Virus record (IMG/VR): IMGVR_UViG_3300037070_004965
Location: 1-20,030 of that record
Source: a virus
DNA: 20,030 bases
Direction: 5' to 3' (one strand)
Position numbers and translations under genes: made by a program. Numbering within the stretch: position 1 is the first letter of the stretch; each line of letters starts with the position of its first letter. Shown piece after piece: positions 1-6,815 of the stretch. Under the pieces are notes generated by a model that was not told where the DNA came from, ran no database searches, and saw nothing but the letters and a program-made list of their open reading frames with translations.

Positions 1-1704
1 ATTCAGCGCCCACGGGACGTGATGCACCCACAACGAGCAATTTCCTGGGCCAAGAGGGGCAGGAGGCGTACCGGTCGTGAATTCAAACCACCCGATCCAC
101 AGCTGCTTACCGATGATGGGCACACCCAAGGGGCCTTCTTCACCAGCAGCCGCACCCCCTCCACCGCCGCCCCCAGCACCTGGAGCCACCGGAGCAATAT
201 TCTTTGTGCCTGTGCCTGCCGTAGGACCGACAAGGAACCCGGTCACGTCCAGGGTGGCTTCACTACCCCGTTCCAACTGTCGCGTGAAATCTTCCACGTA
301 CAGTTGCGTGCCATCGGTAAACTGGAGGATGTCTCCGTACTCGATGCGTGGGTCATCCACAATCGTGGTCGACCATTTATTGGCAGACCGAGCCTGATAG
401 ATCAACTCCCGAACGGCGACGGCCTTCGCGTGCTCCTCATTGACGATGAAATCGGACTCGATATCTACGACGTTATCGACCCAGAGCGGCACCGAACTAT
501 CGAACGCTTCGCTGGTGTTGCGCGCATGCACCCAATCAAACGGCGTGCCCCAGATCTCATATTTTCCAGTGCCCACCATGATCATCAGGCCCATCAACCC
601 GATTTGCCAGAAGGCTTCTTTGATACGACCAACAGGAACCGTTACACCCGTGCCAGGAACAGTATCTGGGACGTAATGCGCGGCGTGCCACCCCGCAATC
701 ATCGAAATGACGCCCACCGTCTGCTTGTGATTGTCGAACGTCAGCCGTCCCTGATTCTCTGACTGCTGTTTGTAATCTTCATCCACCAAGTTGAACGGCA
801 ACCATGAGGGCTGACACCGAGGGTTTCCCACAAAATACGTGTTCTCGGCTCGCTGCGTCTGATCATCCGAGAAATAGAACGTGTCTTTCCAGTAGGGCAG
901 CCACCATCCGAGCGTGATGACGCGCTCCGTCAGTTTCTTCTGTTGCAACGTGTGCTTCTTCAGAGTGGGATTCAACCACTGCACGCGCACACGGGACACA
1001 GGCGACCGCTGCCGCTGGCCCCCAATCTTGATCACCCGGTCATCCGTCAATCTGATATCCGAGGAACGCCCCTGCAAACTCCGATCAGCCGCCCGGAGAC
1101 GCCCGATACCATCAATGAACGGGGTCCACCCCAATGGCTGGAAGATCGCGGAGATCATGTCCCACGCGTTCATGTCTGCCATCTGCGTGTTGCTGTGGGC
1201 AGTGGTCATCGCACTCGCGGGGAACACAATTTCATCACCACGGAGACCAGCATCCCGCGCCACACGCATAGCGATATACGTGAAATCGGTCAACTGCGGG
1301 AACAACGCCGTGACCCGCTTGCTCTTGCGCCAGAGGTCTTGGGAGTCCCGGCTCTTTGCACTCAATTGCACGGACCGGGTGCCGCGCTGCAGCGTGAACG
1401 AACTGAGATTGTCGATAATCCCAATCCAAATGGGTTTCCACTCGTCCTTCTGCCACAGCTGAATCTCCAACAGCTGGTTGGGCGCGGGCTGGGCGGGTCC
1501 AAACAGCTCCCGATTGAAGCTCAGCGTCACACTGGCATCGAAGGCGGTCTGCGTGGCCTGCGTGACATAGGGCGACAAATCCACCGAGTCATCAGACCCT
1601 GGGTCCAGACCGTTCCGTATTTCATGAAACGCGGCCGTCGGGTGCAGGATGATCCGCACATCCTTCTTGCTGTCCCGACTCGTCGCCCGCCACCGCAAAT
1701 CCAT
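1..1704 (-). CDS. Tail hub / baseplate hub-like protein, 3' end missing
   Basis: This frame starts with ATG at 1704 and stays open for 568 codons to the window edge, with no stop seen, so the C-terminus is missing. The ATG lies one base after the stop of the preceding gene, with GGAG ten bases upstream. The first ~100 residues are beta-rich (LSPYVTQATQTAFDASVTL), followed by a segment fitting a gp27/late-control-D-like hub fold (NAWDMISAIFQPLGW near residue 185, then RVIKIGGQRQRSPVSRVRVQW). A run of seven glycines near residues 510-517 forms a flexible linker, after which a new domain begins (GKQLWIGWFEFTTGT) and is cut off. Position after the tape measure and Dit-like genes matches a siphophage tail hub (Tal). 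The hub role is inferred from order and general sequence character. The last domain could be an adhesin or hydrolase and is not identified. Confidence 0.7.
   Translation of the reverse strand, partial: MDLRWRATSRDSKKDVRIILHPTAAFHEIRNGLDPGSDDSVDLSPYVTQATQTAFDASVTLSFNRELFGPAQPAPNQLLEIQLWQKDEWKPIWIGIIDNLSSFTLQRGTRSVQLSAKSRDSQDLWRKSKRVTALFPQLTDFTYIAMRVARDAGLRGDEIVFPASAMTTAHSNTQMADMNAWDMISAIFQPLGWTPFIDGIGRLRAADRSLQGRSSDIRLTDDRVIKIGGQRQRSPVSRVRVQWLNPTLKKHTLQQKKLTERVITLGWWLPYWKDTFYFSDDQTQRAENTYFVGNPRCQPSWLPFNLVDEDYKQQSENQGRLTFDNHKQTVGVISMIAGWHAAHYVPDTVPGTGVTVPVGRIKEAFWQIGLMGLMIMVGTGKYEIWGTPFDWVHARNTSEAFDSSVPLWVDNVVDIESDFIVNEEHAKAVAVRELIYQARSANKWSTTIVDDPRIEYGDILQFTDGTQLYVEDFTRQLERGSEATLDVTGFLVGPTAGTGTKNIAPVAPGAGGGGGGGAAAGEEGPLGVPIIGKQLWIGWFEFTTGTPPAPLGPGNCSLWVHHVPWALN
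1357..1370 (+). repeat. 14-bp motif copy 1 (TGCACTCAATTGCA)
   Basis: Exact match to TGCAMTCAATTGCA, inside the tail hub gene, where the coding strand encodes VQLSA. Followed by CGG. Confidence 0.8.
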
Positions 1705-1705
1705 T

Positions 1706-3103
1706 TCAGAGCCGCTCCACCAGCTTCAGGACAAACGTGACCGGGTTGGTCACCCAGCCGATGGGCTCACCGTCCTCGTCTTTGTAATTCACCACGTCAT
1801 CGAAGACAATCTGACTGCCTCCCATCGACAGCCCCACGGGCAGGACATTGAACCCCAGCCCTGAAATGTAGTTCGGGAACCACTGGACATATCCCACGTC
1901 GGGATCAACGGGTGTGGTCCAGATGGCAAGCAACATGCGAAACTGGGTAATCGGCATGGCCAACCCGCCCAACGCCTTCCATCGCTCTTCCACCACCACA
2001 TCCCTCAAGTTGCCTGCCCAGAGCACGTTGGCAGCACTGGTCAAGGTACGTGACGACGACCACACGGGGGCGATGATGGCGTCGGCATCAATGTTCACCC
2101 ACTCATCTGGTTTCACTTCGTAGTCAAACGGCCCAAGCGTGGGGTGGATGATGCGGCCATAGCCGCTCTCGTCTGGGAACGCAGGCAAGACCTCAATCTC
2201 AAGGTCTACTTCTTCTTCTGCTGCTGCGGCGACCGGGAAGCTCGCTGAGGAAGTCAGTGTGCGACCGCCCATCCCGGTCGTGCCACTGCCCCCGTCACTA
2301 CCACCATCACCCGTGCCTGGAACAGTGGCTCCCGCCCCCAACTGCGTACGAGGAGCCGTAGCTACGTCGATGTCCACATACGCCGAGTTGGACTCCGCCT
2401 GTGTCGACGCCCATGCGAACCGCACAGTCGTGCCACTGAGCACGACCGCCGCGATGCCAAAGGCGTCTCCACCGACTGGCTGGTAGCCTTCAGTCGAGTT
2501 GAACGGGTGGAGCACCGTGCCGTGGGCATCTGACCAGTAGCAAATCCACCACTCCCCGCCCACCTGAAGGGCGTGGGGCTGAAAGATGCCTCCACTCAAG
2601 ACCATGCAATTGGGCAGGCCCGCCGTCTTCAGGACATTGCCTTCCTGCCAGACAGCCTGATTTGGACCAACTACATGGACTTCCAAGGCTGGGCCAGACG
2701 ACAGGGACGTATCGCCTCCGCCTGGGGCGCGGAGCACCAATCCCTGTCCCTGATAGCTCGCCTTGTAGGCCAGCGTCCCGTCCGCACCCATGCCGAGCAA
2801 TCCGGCATCAGGGAGATTTACCCCTGTGGACGTGAACAGCCCGAAACCAGACAGCCACCCGGCCCAGTGGCCGCCACCACTACCGTACAGGACGTTGGCT
2901 CCGCGTGGAGCGGCCTGTGTGGTGCCTCCCCCGACGTTATATAGAGCAACATACCAGTTTCCACCCGCATTGCGGTGGAACACCACGGTGTCCTGATCGT
3001 ACCAACTGGCTGCGCCACCAGGACTGAACTGGACGTTATTGACGAACGCACCGACGCCACCCACACCGTGGGCACGGTCCCCCGCAGCATTCAGGTATGG
3101 CAT
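1706..3103 (-). CDS. Tail tip protein: beta-rich N-terminal region fused to a Dit-like C-terminal domain
   Basis: A 465-residue protein starting at ATG 3103 behind AGAGGAC. Residues ~1-255 are rich in Gly, Trp and short beta-strand patterns (NWYVALYNVGG, HWAGWLSGFG, EWWICYWSD), like a beta-propeller or sugar-binding module. A Gly/Ser/Thr linker spans ~259-280. Residues ~295-465 form a separate domain (FDYEVKPDEWVNIDADAI, WSSSRTLTSAANVLWAGNLRD, WFPNYISGLGFNVLP) that resembles tail-tip domains encoded just before phage hub genes, so I infer a Dit-like/distal tail role. The stop is one base from the hub gene, consistent with coupled translation. A carbohydrate-binding N-terminus on a distal tail protein would suit host recognition. 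No catalytic motif is visible. The structural role is fairly safe; the domain names are inference. Confidence 0.6.
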   Translation of the reverse strand: MPYLNAAGDRAHGVGGVGAFVNNVQFSPGGAASWYDQDTVVFHRNAGGNWYVALYNVGGGTTQAAPRGANVLYGSGGGHWAGWLSGFGLFTSTGVNLPDAGLLGMGADGTLAYKASYQGQGLVLRAPGGGDTSLSSGPALEVHVVGPNQAVWQEGNVLKTAGLPNCMVLSGGIFQPHALQVGGEWWICYWSDAHGTVLHPFNSTEGYQPVGGDAFGIAAVVLSGTTVRFAWASTQAESNSAYVDIDVATAPRTQLGAGATVPGTGDGGSDGGSGTTGMGGRTLTSSASFPVAAAAEEEVDLEIEVLPAFPDESGYGRIIHPTLGPFDYEVKPDEWVNIDADAIIAPVWSSSRTLTSAANVLWAGNLRDVVVEERWKALGGLAMPITQFRMLLAIWTTPVDPDVGYVQWFPNYISGLGFNVLPVGLSMGGSQIVFDDVVNYKDEDGEPIGWVTNPVTFVLKLVERL

Positions 3104-3112
3104 GGTCGTCCT

Positions 3113-4915
3113 CTACGCCGGATACTTCCACTTCGCAAGGTTCGCCGCACTGATGCCACCGTGGGCCAGACCCCATCCAATGCCACCGGAGCCTGAAATA
3201 ATGTCGTAAATTTCAGCCATCGTGCCATCGTCCCGTTTGAAATTGATGGCATCGACAGCGTGGCCGTTGTACTGGTTCTGGCCGGGATTCTTATCCACAT
3301 GCCCGAACCGGGCATCCACATCGTGCATCGCCGTGACGGCCGCCTCAGTGTAGGCTCCTCGACCATCGGCGGCTTGCTGATCGTAGGCATCACCTCGTGT
3401 CATCTGCCAATTACCAGCATTCAGGACACGCTCCAAGATGTAGGTCATATTCGGAGCCTGTGCCGAGGCTCCCGTTCCAGGGTCATGACCCTCACTCGGG
3501 GGTGCGGGCGTGCCGGGAGGCCAATCTCCGCCCGGTCCAGGCCCACCGCCATGGCCAGACGATCCGCCACCAGTCGCCCCACCCGTCACCGGAATATCAG
3601 CGGGGTCTGGCCTATACGACCATGCTTCTACAGCAATGTTGATCAGCCCGGTATGCGGAGGGTCTGCATCTGGCGACCCCGTATTCGCCCAATCAAATGG
3701 CGGAGAAGCTGAGAACGACTCGTGCCCCTCACACGCCACCATGATGCGGGTGTTCCCATGGTTGTCAGAGATCGGAATGCCGATCTGTGATCCGGAGCCT
3801 GTGACCGTGGCGTCGACCACATAACCGCCGACTCCATCATTCAAGTCCCCGACACACTGCACCAGAAACGGTACGGCTCGACGCTGACGCGGAGCCAACA
3901 GTGGGATGGGCACCGTCACTCTGACCGCTTCTGGCACCATCCGGTACCCACGAATGCGTGTATCACTGGCTCCATTGATATCAGGCACCTTTTCAATCAC
4001 AAGGAGCCGACGAAACACCGGATCCCACGTAATCTCGATATCGCTAGTATTCCAATACTCTCTGGCTTCTACCGGTCTTGGGAGCTTCGCCACTCCCAGC
4101 ACTTCGTTTCGGATGTAATCAAACAGAATTATCTGTCTATCCATCAGCAGGATGTACACCCGAGACGCATCCTCTAGACAAATGCGATCCACAATGTCAG
4201 GCATACGGACGCTGTACTTCCACTGCCCTGTACTCAACGTATAGATATGAATGGCATCGTCTATAAAAGAATTCAGAAAGGTGTCAGTCTGAAGATCAAC
4301 GGCAAAGGCCCCAAATCCGAAAGTACGAACAGGTCCATACTCGCCACCGTGATCACTGAAATGGCTGGCTGTCCACCCCTCTTCCACATGCCACCCACTG
4401 ACAACGCCATCTTCCCTATCTTCTTCAGATAACTCCGGTTCTTCCCCCAAAAATGCTGTCGCCGTGGTGCCTAAATGAAGTTTCAGAATCTCGTCCTGAT
4501 AATAATGCCGAGAATACAAATCCCCCTGGCGACCCATTGACACGCCATTCATGGCAAAAAGCGCACCCAAATTCGACTGCGTTGGGATGCGATCCTCCAT
4601 CTTTCCCGTGACCGCATTGAAGCGCCAATAGGCAAATCCCCAACTTGGCCATGCCTTCTGATTCATCATCCCAAAGACATAGATACTCGTGGGACTCGTG
4701 GGCAATTGGCCCTGCCCCGGAGGCTGCGGAACATGCTGAGGACCAGGAGGGGCCGAAGGCGACACGATGATGCCATCTAACAGGGCGAGTTGTTCATCAT
4801 ACGGTTCAGGAATAGTGTCGCTGTTATAGAAATCGTCCCACAACGGTACATGCGGGTTCGGATCGGCGTTGTTGTAGTAATACAACGGGTCACTTTTGTA
4901 CACTTCCATCAGCAT
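3113..4915 (-). CDS. Modular tail tip/adhesin protein with propeller-like body and distinct C-terminal domain
   Basis: A 600-residue protein. ATG at 4915 is used here; ATG at 4909, which overlaps the upstream stop as TGATG, is an equally plausible start. A Pro-rich stretch lies near residues 50-75 (PPGPQHVPQPPGQGQLPTSP). Residues ~75-340 show repeated strand/turn patterns with aromatic residues (SIYVFGMMNQKAWPSWGFAYW, AIHIYTLSTGQWKYSVR, RVYILLMDRQIILFDYIRN) typical of a beta-propeller. A Gly/Pro linker covers ~442-478. The last ~120 residues are a compact alpha/beta domain containing QYNGHAVDAINFK and TMAEIYDIISGSGG. The N-terminal half is encoded by visibly more AT-rich DNA than the flanking genes. 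Likely virion-associated host-contact protein by position and architecture; enzymatic activity of the C-terminal domain is possible but not shown. Confidence 0.55.
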   Translation of the reverse strand: MLMEVYKSDPLYYYNNADPNPHVPLWDDFYNSDTIPEPYDEQLALLDGIIVSPSAPPGPQHVPQPPGQGQLPTSPTSIYVFGMMNQKAWPSWGFAYWRFNAVTGKMEDRIPTQSNLGALFAMNGVSMGRQGDLYSRHYYQDEILKLHLGTTATAFLGEEPELSEEDREDGVVSGWHVEEGWTASHFSDHGGEYGPVRTFGFGAFAVDLQTDTFLNSFIDDAIHIYTLSTGQWKYSVRMPDIVDRICLEDASRVYILLMDRQIILFDYIRNEVLGVAKLPRPVEAREYWNTSDIEITWDPVFRRLLVIEKVPDINGASDTRIRGYRMVPEAVRVTVPIPLLAPRQRRAVPFLVQCVGDLNDGVGGYVVDATVTGSGSQIGIPISDNHGNTRIMVACEGHESFSASPPFDWANTGSPDADPPHTGLINIAVEAWSYRPDPADIPVTGGATGGGSSGHGGGPGPGGDWPPGTPAPPSEGHDPGTGASAQAPNMTYILERVLNAGNWQMTRGDAYDQQAADGRGAYTEAAVTAMHDVDARFGHVDKNPGQNQYNGHAVDAINFKRDDGTMAEIYDIISGSGGIGWGLAHGGISAANLAKWKYPA

Positions 4916-5946
4916 CGCAGACTCGCAGTAATGGTAGACTCGCCCACTTCCCCGACAGCGTACTGCACTTGCACGGTGGCGTAGCCTTGAGCGTCCGTCG
5001 TGCTCTGGGCGTCAAGGAGCCTCCCGGACCCAGATACAAGCCAGTTCACCAACTCCCCCTCACAAGGGTCATGGGCATCTCCCCACACGCGCACACGATA
5101 CGTGACGACCTGTCCAGATCGCACAGAACCGCCAACCACTTCCGGTTCGCTAATTTCAAATGGATCGACTTCCAGACTCCATACCCGAACCGTGTACACA
5201 TCTTCTGACGTGCCGAGCGTTTCCTGCTGAACCGAGAGGAACACCCCAAACTCCGGGGCGTACACCATATCTCGCCCATCCAGGCTGGTGTAATACAGCG
5301 GAGAGGACCAGTCCTGCGTCACCGTATTATAAAATCGTGCGCCTAGTCGGTCGGTCTGATCCACGCCGGGTACATATGCGCCACCGCTTACTACCACTTC
5401 GAGATCGTTCCGACCCGCTCCTATATAATCCCCGAAAAAATCTATTCTCGGGCCTTCAGGCACGATGCCAGGCACGCCGAGTTTGACACCAAAAAAATGC
5501 GTGCCGTCCATAAACAACCGACGATCCGGGAGTCGAACGTATGGACGGTAGGTTGGAACATTGTCATCTGGGTCCAAGAACTCACGGTAATCAGTTCTCT
5601 GAACGCACATCAGTTTGGGCTCGTACACATACTCAGCCGTCCAATATTCAAGGGGCGACTGATCGCCGGGAGGCACTCTCTCAAAATACAGCCCAACCAT
5701 TCGCTTGCGTCCCGGCCACCACCCCAAGGCTACACTCGTCGGCCATCTCAACGGACAACACACGCCATCTAGCGTCATGACGTGGAGCATATTGCCCTCT
5801 GGGGCGTCTACAAAGTGGCCATAGACAATGGCACCCACACCCGGATACCATGCCTTCAATTCACTAAGATTAAAGACCGCATCTTTGACCACACCCTCTC
5901 CACCATCTACGATGGGGGCAGGACCATACAACAGTCGGACTGCCAT
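4909..5946 (-). CDS. Tail-associated protein ending in a Big_1-like Ig domain
   Basis: A 345-residue protein. I take ATG at 5946 (MAVRLLYGP), eight bases past the previous stop and behind GGTGAGG, rather than the upstream ATG at 6036, which would overlap the preceding gene by 80 bases. Residues 1-250 are beta-rich with repeated Trp/Tyr strands (LGWWPGRKRMVGLYFERV, VQDWSSPLYYTS-like), possibly a propeller. From ~255 the protein has a bacterial Ig-like pattern (GELVNWLVSGSGRLLDAQST, TTDAQGYATVQVQYAVGEVG, STITASL), matching the Big_1/invasin style of NWxVSGxGxL...TDAxGxAxVxV. The stop overlaps the next gene's ATG. Ig domains on phage tails commonly make weak contacts with cell-surface glycans. 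The specific function is not recognised. Confidence 0.6.
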   Translation of the reverse strand: MAVRLLYGPAPIVDGGEGVVKDAVFNLSELKAWYPGVGAIVYGHFVDAPEGNMLHVMTLDGVCCPLRWPTSVALGWWPGRKRMVGLYFERVPPGDQSPLEYWTAEYVYEPKLMCVQRTDYREFLDPDDNVPTYRPYVRLPDRRLFMDGTHFFGVKLGVPGIVPEGPRIDFFGDYIGAGRNDLEVVVSGGAYVPGVDQTDRLGARFYNTVTQDWSSPLYYTSLDGRDMVYAPEFGVFLSVQQETLGTSEDVYTVRVWSLEVDPFEISEPEVVGGSVRSGQVVTYRVRVWGDAHDPCEGELVNWLVSGSGRLLDAQSTTDAQGYATVQVQYAVGEVGESTITASLRC

Positions 5947-5953
5947 CACTGCC

Positions 5954-6406
5954 TCACCGCACGAACGTGGCACGGATGACCACGCGTCCAGGAATGCCAC
6001 CAGCATCATACCGAGCAATGGCTTGGCCCACGGCATTTGTGCGGGTCGTGTAGGCAGTCAACGTGCCGTAGCCTGACGCCAGCGACCACGCGACCGTACG
6101 ATTGGCTGGGCCTTTGAACACCACCACACAGCCCCCTGAACTTCGCACACGTCCAGTCAGGTTATAGAGTCGGGCCGGAAGGGTCTCCAACAGTTCTTCT
6201 GGTGGAGTGGGCTCACCTAACGTCACCGTCGCGGTGAGTTGAGCTTCAGCCGTTGCACTGACGTACCTAGCTACTCGACCTAGCTCCACCGATGCCGTGA
6301 GGATCGCCGTCGCTGCGACCTGATCAAAGAACGCAGATCGGTCCTTCGCGATCACCGCGTCAAAGATGACGCCGTCGCACGTCTGGTCCAGAGAGGCGTT
6401 AGGCAT
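5954..6406 (-). CDS. Small tail protein with C-terminal Big_1-like Ig domain
   Basis: A 150-residue protein whose ATG at 6406 overlaps the end of the upstream gene by eight bases. The N-terminal part contains two short Ala/Thr/Val beta segments (VAATAILTASVELG and SATAEAQLTATVTLG) that look like an internal duplication. The C-terminal ~50 residues read TVAWSLASGYGTLTAYTT...TNAVGQAIARYDAG...PGRVVIRATF, a clear bacterial Ig-like (Big_1) pattern. The same type of domain ends the next gene's product, suggesting duplication or shared function. Location between the tape measure region and the tail tip genes implies a virion role. No further function can be read. Confidence 0.6.
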   Translation of the reverse strand: MPNASLDQTCDGVIFDAVIAKDRSAFFDQVAATAILTASVELGRVARYVSATAEAQLTATVTLGEPTPPEELLETLPARLYNLTGRVRSSGGCVVVFKGPANRTVAWSLASGYGTLTAYTTRTNAVGQAIARYDAGGIPGRVVIRATFVR

Positions 6407-6815
6407 TGCCGTCTGTAATGGAGAACGTCGCCACGGTCACGGCCTGTCCCGTCACGATGTTGTTCACATCGAGGGTCATATTGCCCCCACTCCCGACAAC
6501 TGTCACCGTGCCTTGACAGTGGGTAATCGTGCCTGCATTGGTTTTCAGACGAAAATGCCCCGCAGGAGTGCCGGACCCTGCGGCAACATCACCAAACCCC
6601 GACCACGTCCCGACCTTGGTCTTATTCCCGACAGCTGCAGAAGTCAACCAGTCTGATGGCAACGTGATCTCACATAGCAGAATGCCCGTGTCAGCCGCCG
6701 CACAATTCGCAGGCTGCGGACCTGACATGATCCGGAGCTTGGGACTCGTGGCCAGCGTCGTTTCAAACTGATTGATGCGGTTGTTCCGCAGCGTCTCACT
6801 GAATTGCAGGGCCAT
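6399..6815 (-). CDS. Small beta-rich phage structural protein (conserved hypothetical)
   Basis: A 138-residue protein with ATG at 6815, directly abutting the tape measure stop codon (TAG at 6818-6816), with GGGAG upstream inside the tape measure gene. The start MALQFSETLRNNRINQFET followed by SPKLRIMSGPQPANCAAADTG and a Gly/Thr/Val-rich C-terminus (GTVTVVGSGGNMTLDVNNI) is a pattern I associate with small conserved proteins in the tail regions of many phages. A beta-sandwich is likely. No catalytic motif is visible. It may sit at the tail tip or decorate the virion; that is inferred from its place just after the tape measure gene. Confidence 0.6.
   Translation of the reverse strand: MALQFSETLRNNRINQFETTLATSPKLRIMSGPQPANCAAADTGILLCEITLPSDWLTSAAVGNKTKVGTWSGFGDVAAGSGTPAGHFRLKTNAGTITHCQGTVTVVGSGGNMTLDVNNIVTGQAVTVATFSITDGNA

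Noticed and set aside
19-762. Plus-strand open frame of about 247 codons at the left end
   Set aside because: It is antisense to the continuous 568-codon hub frame, which has the right gene order and overlap with its neighbour.
3246-3275. Active M15 peptidase in the adhesin C-terminal domain
   Set aside because: The zinc-binding His of the motif is Gln here, so catalytic activity of that family is not supported.
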